From contig NZ_LMUM01000037.1 in NCBI RefSeq assembly GCF_009765985.1, positions 511,615-572,831 of the forward strand: 61,217 bases of DNA, in the 5' to 3' direction. The translations under genes and the position numbers were made by a program. The notes below the pieces were generated by a model. The model ran no database searches. It saw only the letters and a list, made by a program, of their open reading frames with translations, and was not told the origin of the DNA. Origin of the DNA: Acidobacterium sp. S8. Lineage in GTDB: Bacteria > Acidobacteriota > Terriglobia > Terriglobales > Acidobacteriaceae. Of the stretch, positions 43,657 through 54,423 are shown piece by piece (position 1 is the first letter of the stretch; each line of letters opens with the position of its first letter).

Positions 43657-45411
43657 TCATTGGGTTGGGGACTCGTTCGTCGGGGATAAGCCGGAAATCG
43701 AGGTCGCTCGGTTAGCACCGTTGTTTTCGGCGCCAGCCAGATTCATCCTGAAAGCAGGTGCCTTGTAATCTGGTTTGATATATTGCCCGGGAATCGCAAT
43801 CGTGTTTCCATCCCGCAACGAAGAAAAGTGCGGAGAACAAATCTCAACCCCGGCATCATTGAACTTGTCCTGAATGTTTCGATGGAGAGCCGAATATATG
43901 TTCAGCACTTCGCGGGGAGTATCGGTATAAGCATTTAGTTCGTAAGTCACATAAAAATCGTCAAGTGACCTCTGCAGCACGAATGGAGCCGGTTGCTGTA
44001 ATACATGGTCGGTGTTCAGTGCCGCGTCAATAAGCAATTCATGAACGGTCCGCCAAGGCGCGTCAAAGCCAATAGTTACCGCCGTATAAAAGATGACGCC
44101 CGCTTTCTTCGCCTCGGTACTATAGTTCTTAACGGGTCCGCTCATAACAGTAGAGTTGGGGATTGTAATGACCTCGGCCTTCGGCGTGAGTAGACGCGTC
44201 ACCAGCAGAGTCCTTTCGACCACTTCTCCCATGGTGTCGGCAATCTGAACCCAATCCCCAACCAGGAACGACCGCATATAGGTAAGGATCACGCCCGCGA
44301 TGGCGCTGGCTACAGCCGAAGAAGAACCCAATGACAACAGCACGCCTAGAAAGATGGAGATGCCTCGAAATGCAGGACTTGCGGCGCCGGGGAGATACGG
44401 AAATGCCACGATCAACGCGAGAACGAGAAGTAGCATCCGTATCAGCTTTGCCGTCGGGTCGGCCCAATCCGGATAGAAGCCGGGAATCTTCACATCGCCC
44501 TTACGAATCTGGCCAAAAATCAGCTTTACCAGCCGAATAGCATGATTAGTAATTATCGCAATCACAGCGACGACTAACAGGTTCGGGAGATAGTTCACTG
44601 CAGACGCGCCCAGCATCTCCAACTGCGTAAATAACCACCGGGTTACCGTAAGTGATATTTCACGAGTTGAGGAGTAGAAGCCCAGGGTAATCGTCAAAGC
44701 GGCTTCTAATAGAGCCAGGATAAGTAACCATCGCAGGAGAGTTCCTATAGCCAGAATCATCGGGCCAACGTAGGCGATAGAGAGATGCCAAGCCGACTCC
44801 TCTTTGAGTATTGTACTTTTCTGAATCCGTTCCAAAATTCGAACCCGAAAGAACAACCGACACCGCCGGACAAGCCAGAGGATTACGAGCAAAACAAGAA
44901 CGACCAGAGCGGTCTTGAAGATTGCACGCAGTATCATCCTCCAGCTATGTTCCTGTCGGTAAGTCTGGATGGTCCGACGGATACTCTCCGCATCCTCCAA
45001 GGCAAGTAGTTGACGACTCTTGCCAGTCGCCTTGGCATCGGCGTCGGTGACGGCCATAATCACGGTGCTGTCGGTTAAAATTTCGGTCCAGGAATCACGT
45101 GGTCGAATCCGCACCGATTCTGCTGGAATGCTTGTTTCTTTGGCGAGCGCGACGATGCGCCTTTCAATTCCTTGTGCACGAGCCTCAGGAGTAAGATTGG
45201 CAACCTGCTCATAAACCGTCAACACCGGACGGCCATCCACCAGTACCTGGCCGGCTGGGGTGGCTTCTTCCTCCGGAATTTCCTGTTCACTGACAGATTG
45301 GTTGTTCGTCGGAGCAGTCGACTGCTGTTGGGCCATTGCGGGCCAAGCATTGCTCGCCTGAAGCAGGCAAATTATGGCCACATGATAAACACGGAGAATC
45401 GGTCTCTTCAT
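43657..45411 (-). CDS. Mechanosensitive ion channel of the MscS family (large form)
   Basis: The 584-residue protein has a signal peptide (ends PAMAQ), a periplasmic domain of about 130 residues, and five or more membrane segments followed by the MscS core: GISIFLGVLLSLGSSSAVASAIAGVIL (pore-lining TM3), YMRSFLVGDWVQIADTMGEVVER, LLTPKAEVITIPNSTVM and a C-terminal cytoplasmic alpha/beta domain (DFYVTYELNAYTD). It opens under membrane tension and protects against hypo-osmotic shock. It follows glgX by 125 bp on the same strand and could share its transcript. Confidence 0.88.
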   Translation of the reverse strand: MKRPILRVYHVAIICLLQASNAWPAMAQQQSTAPTNNQSVSEQEIPEEEATPAGQVLVDGRPVLTVYEQVANLTPEARAQGIERRIVALAKETSIPAESVRIRPRDSWTEILTDSTVIMAVTDADAKATGKSRQLLALEDAESIRRTIQTYRQEHSWRMILRAIFKTALVVLVLLVILWLVRRCRLFFRVRILERIQKSTILKEESAWHLSIAYVGPMILAIGTLLRWLLILALLEAALTITLGFYSSTREISLTVTRWLFTQLEMLGASAVNYLPNLLVVAVIAIITNHAIRLVKLIFGQIRKGDVKIPGFYPDWADPTAKLIRMLLLVLALIVAFPYLPGAASPAFRGISIFLGVLLSLGSSSAVASAIAGVILTYMRSFLVGDWVQIADTMGEVVERTLLVTRLLTPKAEVITIPNSTVMSGPVKNYSTEAKKAGVIFYTAVTIGFDAPWRTVHELLIDAALNTDHVLQQPAPFVLQRSLDDFYVTYELNAYTDTPREVLNIYSALHRNIQDKFNDAGVEICSPHFSSLRDGNTIAIPGQYIKPDYKAPAFRMNLAGAENNGANRATSISGLSPTNESPTQ

Positions 45412-45536
45412 CGCGCGACTCTATCGGTAACACTTTCGATCTCGCCCAACGCTTGGAATGCTGAGAGCTGCAAGTTATCTCAGAGGGAGGCACTCACAAA
45501 AATGGCAAGATTTTCACAACAGCAAGATCAACCAAT

Positions 45537-47732
45537 TCACAGCATAGCCCTGGAACCACCGCTGGACTCAGCTAGAGCTATAGACGCAAGCAGGCCGTCG
45601 CCGATGCGTGCCCAAAGGATGACCAATGATCGAGGCCCTGCCTTATATGTCTGTTCAACAATGAAGGGCGATTCTTGCCACGGTACAATGTCCTGCGGTG
45701 CAGGCAGAGAAGTGTCAATCCATCGTTGCCATAAGCTCTCACTCCCATTCCCCACGCGCGGTAATTCGAAATCGAGAGCTTCCCAATATGCGTTGAAGAT
45801 GAAATGGATAAGAACATTTTCCCTCGCCAACTCAGCGCTGAACGCGATACTGTGCGAACAGGTGCTCCAGTCGGGTTGGTCAAGCTTCACTCCATGCCAG
45901 CCTTTGGAGCCTTTGGCGATCAGTTCGGTCAGGGTTATTCGCTGTCGTTGATCGCTGGCATCTCGCAACAGCCTTCTATTGATGAGCAACTTCACGAAGC
46001 GATGTACATCCGCGTGTTGGTTGAGCAGAGACCAATCGAACCAGTTAATATCTGCGTCCCGGCAGTAAGCATTGTTGTTACCAAGCTGCGTTCGCCGGAC
46101 CTCATCGCCCATGACAAACATTGGGATGCCGAGCGAAAGCAGCGTCACAGTCATAAAATTTTTCACCTGACGATTTCGGAGTTCCTCGATTGTAGGATCA
46201 TTCGTTGACCCCTCGGCTCCGCAATTCCAGCTTCGATTATCGTCACCACCGTCTCTATTGTTCTCGCCATTTGCCTCGTTGTGCTTCTGGTTGTAAGAGA
46301 CCACGTCATTGAGTGTGAATCCATCATGGCAAGTTACGAAGTTCACACTTTGTTCCGCTTCGCGCTCCTTGTGCCAGTACATCTCGTGGCTGCCGAGCAA
46401 GCGATCGGCGAAATGCCGCACGGCGCCTTCATCGCCGCGGAAGAAACTGCGCACGTCGTCCCGAAAGCGTCCATTCCACTCCCGCCAGCTATCTCCAACG
46501 AAACTGCCAACCTGATAGAGTCCAGCCGCGTCCCAGGCTTCGGCAATCATCTTTGTCCCAGCGAGTGTCGGGTCGGATTCAATATCCCAAAGAACCGGAG
46601 GGTTAGCCATGACATGGCCGCTTGAATCGCGCGCGAGAATGGACGCAAGGTCGAAGCGGAACCCGTCCACATGCATCTCTTGCACCCAGTAGCGGATGCT
46701 GTCGACGATCATACGTCGAACAATAGGATGATTGGCATTGAGCGTATTTCCCGTGCCACTGAAGTTTGCGTAACGTGAACGGTCCTGCTCCAGGACGTAG
46801 TAAGCGTTGTTGTCAAACCCGCGAAAACAGAACGTTGGTCCACAGTGATCGCCTTCCGCCGTGTGATTGAAGACAACATCAAGGATGACCTCAATGCCCG
46901 CCCGGTGCAGGGCTTTAACCATGTCGCGAAACTCAGTGACAGGGGCCAACGAGTCGCGACCCGAGCTGTATCCCTGGTGTGGCGCGAAGAAAGAGACGGG
47001 AGCATAACCCCAGTAATTGACGCGTCCCGGAGGACAATCCTGTGCATCGAACTGAAATACCGGAAGCAGTTCAACAGCCGAAATACCGAGGTCCTGCAGA
47101 TACGGGATCTTCTCGATGAGTCCGCGATAGGTGCCTCGCGTCTCTTCACTGATGCCCGAACTCGGATGCTGTGTAAAGCCCTTGACGTGCATTTCGTAGA
47201 TGATCGTGCGCGAAGGCGGACCAGCGAGCGGTGTATCGCCCTCCCAGTCATACGCCCTTGAATCAACTACGACGCTCTTCATCGCAGTTGCGGCGTTATC
47301 GCCCGGTCTCTGTGCTTCGTCGCGAGAGTAATTCTTCGGAACAACAATCCCACGACCATACGGATCGAGCAGAACTTTGGAGTCATCAAAGCGCATTCCC
47401 GCCGATGGATCGAAGGGTCCCCGCACTCGATATCCGTAGATCTGTCCCACTTTCACTCCCGGCACAAAGAGGTGCCAGTAATGGTAGGTGTGGTTGATGA
47501 ATGGGTCGAGAGGAATTACTCGCGCCGGTCGGGCATCGTCCCTGTCGAAAAGCAGCAAGTCCACGCCGGAGGCATCGCGTGAGTACACGCTGAAGTTCGC
47601 GCCGTTTGCTCCCGGCGTCGCGCCCAATGGGCAGCTTTGACCACGAAGCGCTTCGCTGGGAACGCTCTGAGTCTTATCGATTACTGGTTGGGCAGCGATC
47701 AATTGCGTTGTTCCCCCAAGTCCGTGCTTCAT
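45537..47732 (-). CDS. glgX: Glycogen debranching enzyme
   Basis: The start at 47732 (MKHGLGGTTQL) overlaps the stop of glgP as ATGA and has GGAG upstream; a start 27 bp earlier would overlap more. The 731-residue protein has an N-terminal CBM48 (SCPLGATPGANGANFSVYS), the GH13 barrel motifs DVVFNHTAEGD, DGFRFDLASIL (nucleophile Asp), MIAEAWDAAGLYQVG (acid Glu) and FVTCHDGFTLNDVVSYNQKH, and a C-terminal beta domain. It removes alpha-1,6 branches left by phosphorylase. Translational coupling to glgP assures equal expression. Confidence 0.95.
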   Translation of the reverse strand: MKHGLGGTTQLIAAQPVIDKTQSVPSEALRGQSCPLGATPGANGANFSVYSRDASGVDLLLFDRDDARPARVIPLDPFINHTYHYWHLFVPGVKVGQIYGYRVRGPFDPSAGMRFDDSKVLLDPYGRGIVVPKNYSRDEAQRPGDNAATAMKSVVVDSRAYDWEGDTPLAGPPSRTIIYEMHVKGFTQHPSSGISEETRGTYRGLIEKIPYLQDLGISAVELLPVFQFDAQDCPPGRVNYWGYAPVSFFAPHQGYSSGRDSLAPVTEFRDMVKALHRAGIEVILDVVFNHTAEGDHCGPTFCFRGFDNNAYYVLEQDRSRYANFSGTGNTLNANHPIVRRMIVDSIRYWVQEMHVDGFRFDLASILARDSSGHVMANPPVLWDIESDPTLAGTKMIAEAWDAAGLYQVGSFVGDSWREWNGRFRDDVRSFFRGDEGAVRHFADRLLGSHEMYWHKEREAEQSVNFVTCHDGFTLNDVVSYNQKHNEANGENNRDGGDDNRSWNCGAEGSTNDPTIEELRNRQVKNFMTVTLLSLGIPMFVMGDEVRRTQLGNNNAYCRDADINWFDWSLLNQHADVHRFVKLLINRRLLRDASDQRQRITLTELIAKGSKGWHGVKLDQPDWSTCSHSIAFSAELARENVLIHFIFNAYWEALDFELPRVGNGSESLWQRWIDTSLPAPQDIVPWQESPFIVEQTYKAGPRSLVILWARIGDGLLASIALAESSGGSRAML

Positions 47733-50251
47733 TTCACTCCGCACTCTGGAATCGGACATGATCCCACCTTCCAGATTTCTGTCGCGTAGTCAGTAATCGT
47801 ACGATCGCTCGAAAACTTTCCCGAACCCGCAATGTTCAGGATTGCTTTCCTCGCCCAAGCATCCGGATTGGAGTATAGAGTGCACAACTGTTGATCGGCG
47901 TCGAGATAAGAATTGAGATCCGCGAGATGCATGTAGTGATCTCCACCAGTCAGCAGTGTTTCGCGTAATGGTTCAAAGACGCCGGGTTCATTGCGGCTGA
48001 AGTAATCGGAGAAGATCATGTTCAGGGCCGCGCGCGTTTCCGGATCGTTCTGATAGTGCCACCAGGGGTTATACCAGCCGCGGCTGTCGGCCACTTGCTC
48101 AGCTGTCAGGCCAAACAGAAAGAAGTTCTCCTCCCCTGCCTCCTCCGCCATCTCAATCGTAGCGCCATCTCTAGTCCCAATTGTGAGTGCTCCGTTCATC
48201 ATGAATTTCATATTGCTGGTGCCACTCGCCTCGTATCCAGCCGTCGAAATCTGGTTCGATATATCGGTTGCCGGAATCAGGTGCTCCGCCATTGAAACGC
48301 AATACTCGGGCAGGAATAATACCTTGATTCGTTCTCGAACTGTGGGATCACCATCTATGGTCCCTGCGAGGTTGTTAATGAACTTGATGATGAGCTTCGC
48401 CAGTCTATAGGCAGGTGCAGCTTTACCCGCAAAAATGAACGTACGGTGCGCCATCTCAAGATTCGGGTTTTCCCGCAACCGGTTGTACAGCACCACGATT
48501 CTCAGTGCATTCAATAGTTGCCGCTTGTATTCGTGGATCCGCTTCACCTGGCAATCGATGATTGTGTCGCAGTCCACAATTTGGCCCGTCGTTGTTTTGA
48601 GCCAGGTGGCAAATTGAACCTTGGCATCGCGTTTGGCCTTAAGGAAGGCCTTATGAAAACCTTTGTCGTCCGCAAGCGATGAAAGCTTCTTCAATTGGCT
48701 TAGATCAGTGATCCAGGCATCGCCGATGGCTTCAGTGATAGCGCCGGAAAGTGCGGGATTGGCAAGCAGTAGCCAGCGCCGTGGTGTCACGCCGTTTGTC
48801 TTGTTATTGAAGCGATCAGGATACATCTCAGCCAGGTCTTTAACCGTCACGGTACGAAGCAATTCCGAGTGGATCGCCGCGACCCCATTCGTACTGTGCG
48901 ATCCAACGATTGCCAGGTTGGCCATGCGAACGTTGCGCTTCAGCCCCTCTTCGATCAAACTCACGCGGCCAACACGCCCTTCATCTCCGGGGAAACGCTC
49001 CCTGACCGAGCCGAGGAAGCGGCGGTTGATCTCATAGATGATCTCCAGATGGCGGGGCATGATTGCCTCAAACCATTCAACGGGCCACTTCTCTAACGCT
49101 TCAGGCAGCAGCGTATGGTTCGTGTAAGCCAGTGTCCGCTGCGTGATATCCCATGCCTGCTCCCATTCGAGGTGCTCGTCATCCAACAGGATGCGCATCA
49201 ATTCCGGTACGGCAAGCGTCGGATGCGTATCATTCAACTGGATGGCTGCTTTGTCAGGCAGAGTACTCCAGTCGGAGTTGTTTCTTCGGAAACGCCTCAC
49301 AAGATCGGCAAGTGAACAGGCCACAAGAAAATACTCCTGCACCAGGCGCAAAGCCTTACCCATGCTGGTGCTATCGTCGGGATACAGCACTCGCGTCAGG
49401 GATTCGGCAGCAAGAGTCTCGGTAAGCGCGCCGACAAAATCACCGCTGCTGAACTTCTGAAAATCGAAGTAGTCTGCTGTGGCCGCTGCCCACAGCCGTA
49501 GGGTGTTAATCGTTTTTCCGCCATAACCCACGATCGGTCGATCGAAGGGTATGCCGTACAAGAATGACGGGCGACCCGTCACAGCCCGCAACATTCCGTC
49601 GTGTAATTCGAAAGAGCAGTTCAGTTTGATTTCGACCCTCTCATGTGGACGGATCACTTCCCACGGGTCCGGTATACGCAGCCAGTTGTCCGGCTGTTCC
49701 TTTTGCCAGCCGTCCTCAATCACCTGTCTGAAGATGCCGTACTCGTAACGCAGACCGTAACCAGTTGCTGGCAACTGGAGGGTAGCCATGGAATCAAGGA
49801 AGCATGCCGCCAGTCGCCCGAGCCCTCCATTCCCTAGACCAGCATCGGGCTCCTCCTCTTGTATGGGGAAGAAGTCGATTTTCTTCTCTTTCTCTATCTG
49901 CTCCGCAATCCGGCTGAACAATAGATTAGTGATATTGTTGGACAGCGAGCGGCCCAGAAGAAACTCCATCGATAAGTAGTAAACGCGTTTGGCATTCTCG
50001 TGTTCGTAGGTTTTTTCAGTAAGAACCCACCGCTGCGAAAGCACATCGCGGATAGACCGCGCTGCCGCCTCGAAACGCTCTCTCGCGCCCATCCTCTCTT
50101 CGTCCTGGACGTTGTCAAAAAGGAGATGCCGCTCATACAACCCATCATTGCCGGTGAACTGAATCGGGCCGCATCCATATTGCCTCATGAGTTGTGCCAC
50201 ATCCGGATGCGCCGTCGTTGCCCTTGATTCCATCGCAGCCTTTGCACTCAT
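47729..50251 (-). CDS. glgP: Glycogen/starch phosphorylase
   Basis: The 840-residue protein has the GT35 signatures YYLSMEFLLGRSLSNN, DAGLGNGGLGRLAACFLDSMATL, YGLRYEYGIFRQ, AIQLNDTHPTLAVPELMRIL, VKRIHEYKRQLLN and the pyridoxal-phosphate site EASGTSNMKFMMNGALTIGT. It releases glucose 1-phosphate from glycogen. It is the middle gene of phosphoketolase-glgP-glgX, 132 bp after the first. Together with phosphoketolase and acetate kinase it gives a route from stored glycogen to acetate with ATP gain. Confidence 0.96.
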   Translation of the reverse strand: MSAKAAMESRATTAHPDVAQLMRQYGCGPIQFTGNDGLYERHLLFDNVQDEERMGARERFEAAARSIRDVLSQRWVLTEKTYEHENAKRVYYLSMEFLLGRSLSNNITNLLFSRIAEQIEKEKKIDFFPIQEEEPDAGLGNGGLGRLAACFLDSMATLQLPATGYGLRYEYGIFRQVIEDGWQKEQPDNWLRIPDPWEVIRPHERVEIKLNCSFELHDGMLRAVTGRPSFLYGIPFDRPIVGYGGKTINTLRLWAAATADYFDFQKFSSGDFVGALTETLAAESLTRVLYPDDSTSMGKALRLVQEYFLVACSLADLVRRFRRNNSDWSTLPDKAAIQLNDTHPTLAVPELMRILLDDEHLEWEQAWDITQRTLAYTNHTLLPEALEKWPVEWFEAIMPRHLEIIYEINRRFLGSVRERFPGDEGRVGRVSLIEEGLKRNVRMANLAIVGSHSTNGVAAIHSELLRTVTVKDLAEMYPDRFNNKTNGVTPRRWLLLANPALSGAITEAIGDAWITDLSQLKKLSSLADDKGFHKAFLKAKRDAKVQFATWLKTTTGQIVDCDTIIDCQVKRIHEYKRQLLNALRIVVLYNRLRENPNLEMAHRTFIFAGKAAPAYRLAKLIIKFINNLAGTIDGDPTVRERIKVLFLPEYCVSMAEHLIPATDISNQISTAGYEASGTSNMKFMMNGALTIGTRDGATIEMAEEAGEENFFLFGLTAEQVADSRGWYNPWWHYQNDPETRAALNMIFSDYFSRNEPGVFEPLRETLLTGGDHYMHLADLNSYLDADQQLCTLYSNPDAWARKAILNIAGSGKFSSDRTITDYATEIWKVGSCPIPECGVK

Positions 50252-50383
50252 TGCCTTAACCTTTCCGCTTCATATGCGCAGTTGTTCGGGTTGCTTCGTC
50301 TGTCGGAATGACAAATGAGTACAACGTGAAGTTCATCGCTGCTGACCGTTTCTGCGGCATCCCGCAACTGGGAGAGGGGCAGT

Positions 50384-52819
50384 TTAGTAAGGCCACTTCC
50401 AGCCAGCAACATCTGGGTTATCAGTTCCGTGCTTGAACGCATAGTTGCGGCATGCAATCTGCTCGTTCTGAAATTTTTCCTTGGCGTGGGCGCCTATTTG
50501 CTGCAGCCTCGGTACGCGCTTGATGGCATCCATCGCCAGGCTGAAGCGATCGATCTCGTTTTCGATCGCAAGTTCCAGCGGTGTATTGATGTTGCCCTGT
50601 TCCTTATATCCGCGGACGTGCATGTTGCGATGATTCGTTCGGCTGTACGCCAGACGATGGATGAGCCATGGATATCCGTGAAAGTTAAATATGATTGGCT
50701 TGTCGACGGTGAATAACGAATCAAAATCTTCATCAGTCAAACCATGCGGATGATCCCTGCTCGGCTGCAACTTAAATAGGTCCACTACGTTGATGTAGCG
50801 AATCTTGAGATCAGGAAATTCCTGCCGCAACAGCGTAATCGCGGCCAATGTTTCCTGGGTTGGTATGTCACCGGCTGACGCCATTACGACATCCGGTTCG
50901 CTCCCCTGATCGTTGCATGCCCAGTCCCACATTCCGATACCTTTGGTGCAATGTGTGATGGCTGCATCCATGTCCATGTATTGCATGTGCAGTTGCTTAT
51001 CGCAGACTATGACGTTGACATAGTTCTCGCTCCGCAGGCAGTGGTTAGCAACCGACAAAAGCGAATTGACGTCCGGCGGCATATAAATGCGCGTGACAGC
51101 AGAACTCTTGTTGACTACCACGTCCAGGAAGCCAGGATCCTGGTGCGTAAAACCATTGTGATCCTGTCGCCATACGGTAGACGTAACAAAGATGTTTAGA
51201 GAGGCGATGCTCTTACGCCACGAAAGATGATTACAGATAGACAGCCACTTAGCGTGTTGGTTAAACATGGAGTCGATGACATGGATAAAAGCTTCATAGG
51301 ATGAGATAAAACCGTGGCGCCCCGTGAGCAAGTACCCTTCAAGCATGCCCTCAACCGTGTGCTCACTGAGCATCTCAATGACGCGCCCGTCGGGTGCCAG
51401 TTCTCCGCCATCTGCGTCTTCCGGAAAATACTCAGCGATCCAGAATTTTTTACTGACTTCATAAATGTCGTTCAACTTATTCGACGTATTTTCGTCAGGT
51501 CCAAAGACGCGAAAATTTTTCATATTCAGCTTCATCACATCGCGAAGCAGCGCTCCCAGTGGCCGCGCGTTCTCTGCTTCAACTGTCCCTGGCTTTTCAA
51601 AGGTGAATGCATATTCCCTGAAGTCCGGGAGACGCAGAGCCCGCTTCAGGCCACCGCCATTGGCGTGCGGGTTGGCCCCCATGCGACGCGTACCGTTGGG
51701 TGCAAGTTCTTTTAGTTCAGCAATCAGCGTTCCTTTGGAATCGAAGAGTTCTTCCGGCTTATAGGAACGCATCCAGTTCTCGAGTTCCTGAAGTCGTTCC
51801 GGATTCTTTTTCACATCGGCCATCGGCACCTGGTGCGCCCGCCAGAATCCTTCCAGCCTGTGACCATCTATTTCCTTGGGAGCAGTCCAGCCCTTCGGCG
51901 TCCTCAACACAATCATTGGCCAGCGAACACGCTCAGGTACGCCCGTCTCACGGGCAGCCTTCTGCTGCTTTCTTATTTCGGAGACACAGCGCTCGGTTGT
52001 CGCGGCCATTGCCTGGTGCATGCTTTCGGGTTCAGAACCCTCAACGAAGTATGGCGTCCAGCCGTAGCCGCGAAATAGGCCTTCCAACTCCTCATGACTG
52101 ATACGGGCGAGTAGTGTAGGGTTGTTAATCTTGTAGCCGTTCAAATGCAAAATCGGCAGCACAGCTCCATCGCGAATCGGATTAATGAATTTGTTGATGT
52201 GCCAAGAGGTTGCGAGCGGTCCGGTTTCCGACTCGCCGTCGCCCACTACAGCGGCAACGATCAAGTCGGGATTATCAAACGCTGCTCCGCACGCATGTGA
52301 GAGCACGTAGCCAAGCTCGCCCCCTTCATGGATAGATCCCGGTGTTTCCGGCGTGCAGTGGCTTCCGATGCCACCCGGAAAAGAGAACTGCTTGAAAAAT
52401 TCGCGCATGCCCTCTTCGTCTTCGCATTTTTCGGTATAGATTTCGGAATAAGTTCCCTCCAGATAAACTGGCGCGAGCACGCCCGGCGCTCCATGTCCAG
52501 GCCCCGCAAGGAAAATCATGTCCAGGTCATATTTCTTGATGAGCCGGTTTAGGTGAATGTATGTAAAAGCCAATCCTGGGCTCGAGCCCCAGTGACCTAA
52601 GAGCCGATTCTTGATGTGCTCCGGCTTGAGAGGCTTCTTCAATAGAGGATTGTCCTGCAGGTAAATCATGCCAAGCATCAGGTATGTGCAGGCGCGCCAG
52701 TACGCGTGGATCTTGCGCAAATCTTCAGTGCCGAGAGGCGCACCTGATACTGTCGATCTGGCAGCGCCATACGCGGTTAAAATATTGTCCGCTTTCTCGA
52801 CAGGTACCGCGGTTGACAT
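50384..52819 (-). CDS. xfp: Xylulose-5-phosphate/fructose-6-phosphate phosphoketolase
   Basis: The 811-residue protein has the thiamine-diphosphate enzyme motifs of phosphoketolases: [53 protein letters not shown] (the diphosphate-binding GDG), [47 protein letters not shown] and [12 protein letters not shown]. It splits xylulose 5-phosphate or fructose 6-phosphate with phosphate to acetyl phosphate and an aldose phosphate. The acetyl phosphate feeds acetate kinase (15.8-17.0 kb). Operator site 12 is only 64 bp upstream. Confidence 0.96.
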   Translation of the reverse strand: MSTAVPVEKADNILTAYGAARSTVSGAPLGTEDLRKIHAYWRACTYLMLGMIYLQDNPLLKKPLKPEHIKNRLLGHWGSSPGLAFTYIHLNRLIKKYDLDMIFLAGPGHGAPGVLAPVYLEGTYSEIYTEKCEDEEGMREFFKQFSFPGGIGSHCTPETPGSIHEGGELGYVLSHACGAAFDNPDLIVAAVVGDGESETGPLATSWHINKFINPIRDGAVLPILHLNGYKINNPTLLARISHEELEGLFRGYGWTPYFVEGSEPESMHQAMAATTERCVSEIRKQQKAARETGVPERVRWPMIVLRTPKGWTAPKEIDGHRLEGFWRAHQVPMADVKKNPERLQELENWMRSYKPEELFDSKGTLIAELKELAPNGTRRMGANPHANGGGLKRALRLPDFREYAFTFEKPGTVEAENARPLGALLRDVMKLNMKNFRVFGPDENTSNKLNDIYEVSKKFWIAEYFPEDADGGELAPDGRVIEMLSEHTVEGMLEGYLLTGRHGFISSYEAFIHVIDSMFNQHAKWLSICNHLSWRKSIASLNIFVTSTVWRQDHNGFTHQDPGFLDVVVNKSSAVTRIYMPPDVNSLLSVANHCLRSENYVNVIVCDKQLHMQYMDMDAAITHCTKGIGMWDWACNDQGSEPDVVMASAGDIPTQETLAAITLLRQEFPDLKIRYINVVDLFKLQPSRDHPHGLTDEDFDSLFTVDKPIIFNFHGYPWLIHRLAYSRTNHRNMHVRGYKEQGNINTPLELAIENEIDRFSLAMDAIKRVPRLQQIGAHAKEKFQNEQIACRNYAFKHGTDNPDVAGWKWPY

Positions 52820-53135
52820 CCATCACCTTCCATTGCCGGGCTGGCGACACGAAAAGCGTAAGGCCACACAACGCGACTGTCTTCTGTCAAAACTGACAGA
52901 GTTCAATAGTCAAATCACTATGCTCATCGCGTTCGTGATTTGGGCTATGTCTTGATCAGGCGCAATACACTGTCGAGAGAAGAGGATGAGGGTGAATGTG
53001 GGACTCGTTGCCGGCTCAAAGGCCGTCGCAGCCCAAAGCTCAAGGTCGTGATCTGTCGAGACGCAATCAAGGCAGCTTCGCTGGAAGCACTGGATCAGCA
53101 GATTGCTTCGAATTCAAGGCCGCAAGTCGATCCGC
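52820..53135. other. Intergenic region with operator site 12
   Basis: The 316 bp before the phosphoketolase gene contain its predicted promoter. The rest, 52900-53135, has no supported gene and no visible terminator for the upstream regulator operon. Confidence 0.5.
52884..52899 (-). promoter_or_regulatory. Palindromic operator site 12, CTGTCAAAACTGACAG
   Basis: A perfect copy of CTGTCA-N4-TGACAG. Towards the phosphoketolase gene, TACGCT (52855-52860) starts exactly 23 nt beyond it, giving a leader of about 30 nt. This is the most compact example of the arrangement. Confidence 0.78.
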
Positions 53136-53777
53136 CTATGCCGAAACCATGTGATTCCTTACTGCGTAGCGTACAAGTTCAGCGTTGCTCCTGGCGCCCA
53201 ACGATTCCATGATCCGATACTTATGAAAAGCCACCGTCCTGGTCGTCATGTTCAGGATGTCGCCAATTTCCTTCATCACCTTGCCTTCGGCCAACAGTTG
53301 CAGTACTTCCCGCTGTCTCTCAGTGAGCCGCTCATCTTCCAGCTTACTGTCCTTCCGACGAAGATAGTTGATCTCATCTTTGCAGAGACTCTCTGATATA
53401 TAGGATTTGCCGCACAAGACTGCGTGAACAGCAGTCACCAGCTCGGTCGCGGCGCAGGTTTTCAGTAGGTAGCCCGAAGCTCCCCGGCGAAATGCCTCTG
53501 CTGCGACTTCAATGTGGCTGTTCATGGTGAGAAAGAGGATCTTGACTGCGGGCATTGCCGCTTTTACTTGCTTGGCCGCATCCAGGCCGTTCAGAACCGG
53601 CATGCCAATGTCGACCACAATAACGTCCGGCTTCAACTCGCATGCCGATCGCACCATGGTACGCCCGTCGTTCACGACGCCCACTACTTCAAATTCTGTT
53701 TCGAGCAGCTTTCTGCACAATTCTGCCACTAGGGTGTGATCGTCAGCGACTAAAATGCGAGGACTGTTACTTAGCAT
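53136..53777 (-). CDS. NarL/FixJ-type response regulator (REC-LuxR HTH)
   Basis: The ATG at 53777 (MLSNSPRILVADDH) is chosen because AGGAGG lies 6 nt before it, whereas the ATG at 53783 touches the site. The 213-residue protein has a receiver domain (ADDH acidic pocket, phospho-Asp in VIVVDIGMP, Lys in YLLKTC) and a C-terminal LuxR-type HTH (LTERQREVLQLLAEGKVMKEIGDIL, TRTVAFHKYRIM). It is the last gene of the kinase-regulator cluster and 45% or so like the regulator at 54.5 kb by eye. A palindrome with the same promoter geometry as the operator set lies 50 bp upstream. Confidence 0.92.
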   Translation of the reverse strand: MLSNSPRILVADDHTLVAELCRKLLETEFEVVGVVNDGRTMVRSACELKPDVIVVDIGMPVLNGLDAAKQVKAAMPAVKILFLTMNSHIEVAAEAFRRGASGYLLKTCAATELVTAVHAVLCGKSYISESLCKDEINYLRRKDSKLEDERLTERQREVLQLLAEGKVMKEIGDILNMTTRTVAFHKYRIMESLGARSNAELVRYAVRNHMVSA

Positions 53778-53827
53778 GGTCATCCTCCTGCACGTTGATT
53801 TTTATGCAACGGCGCCTCCTGTGAAAA

Positions 53828-53843
53828 CTAGGAAAACTCCTAG
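53828..53843 (-). promoter_or_regulatory. Related palindrome, CTAGGAAAACTCCTAG
   Basis: A perfect 6-4-6 inverted repeat, CTAGGA-N4-TCCTAG, differs from the main consensus in the arms but has the same length. TAAAAA (53799-53804) starts exactly 23 nt beyond it towards the response regulator gene at 53777. It may be a diverged member of the operator set or a site for a paralogous regulator. Confidence 0.5.
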
Positions 53844-53913
53844 GTCACGGTCTACAGATACCAAAGGTTTAATGGCGGATTCGTTAATGGGCCAGTCCGC
53901 CTTTAGCCTCCAA

Positions 53914-54306
53914 TCAGCGAACAGATGGGGAGACGAAGGTATGGTTAGAAAGTGCTTCGTGTATCGCGGGAATAAGATCGCTTACCAATCGCGATTTCGT
54001 GACGTAGCCGAGACCTCCCTCGGCGAAGCATCCACGCACAAATGCGGGATCCTGATGAATAGTCAGGAAAACCAGCTTGGCCCGGGATCCAGCTTTGTGA
54101 AGCTCACGTGCGGCTTCAATTCCAGTAAGGAGCGGCATCGCGATGTCTAATACAATCACGTCCGGTTGAAGCCGTTGTGCTTCGCTAACCAGGCTCTTTC
54201 CATCATTGACCATCCCGATCACTTCAAAGTGAGGCTGTAACAGAGAAAGAACACGTGCGAGCACGGGATGATGGTCGTCAGCAAGAAGTATCCGTGGCCG
54301 CGCCAT
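53914..54306 (-). CDS. Single-domain response regulator (REC only)
   Basis: The start at 54306 (MARPRILLADDHH) follows AGAGAGGCCGAAC. The 130-residue protein is a receiver domain: ADDHHPVLARVL, phospho-Asp in VIVLDIAMPLLTGIEAARE, the Thr in FLTIHQD and the Lys in YVTKSRL. It lacks the LuxR HTH that its two neighbours carry, stopping soon after the receiver (HTFVSPSVR). It could be a phosphate sink or competitor for the shared kinase, or a regulator that lost its output. Operator site 13 lies 117 bp upstream. Confidence 0.85.
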   Translation of the reverse strand: MARPRILLADDHHPVLARVLSLLQPHFEVIGMVNDGKSLVSEAQRLQPDVIVLDIAMPLLTGIEAARELHKAGSRAKLVFLTIHQDPAFVRGCFAEGGLGYVTKSRLVSDLIPAIHEALSNHTFVSPSVR

Positions 54307-54423
54307 GTTCGGCCTCTCTTCTTCCGGAACTCCAAGGCCCGAACGATCCATTCCGATGTTTTCGCGGAAGTTCCGAATCAGATTTGAAGGTGCAATCCTA
54401 ACAAGATTGCTGACTCCCGCCAC

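Noticed and set aside
45468-45484. CTGCAAGTTATCTCAG upstream of the MscS gene
   Set aside because: Arms match only in CTG/CAG and the hexamer at 23 nt (CGAGAT) is poor; could be a very weak site but not counted.
50299-50315. CTGTCGGAATGACA before glgP, with CATATG 23 nt beyond it
   Set aside because: The arms are one base too close for the 16-bp pattern; only one good half-site. Kept out of the count.
52940-53212. 90-codon plus-strand frame between phosphoketolase and the response regulator
   Set aside because: It runs into the regulator gene on the opposite strand and shows no family resemblance.
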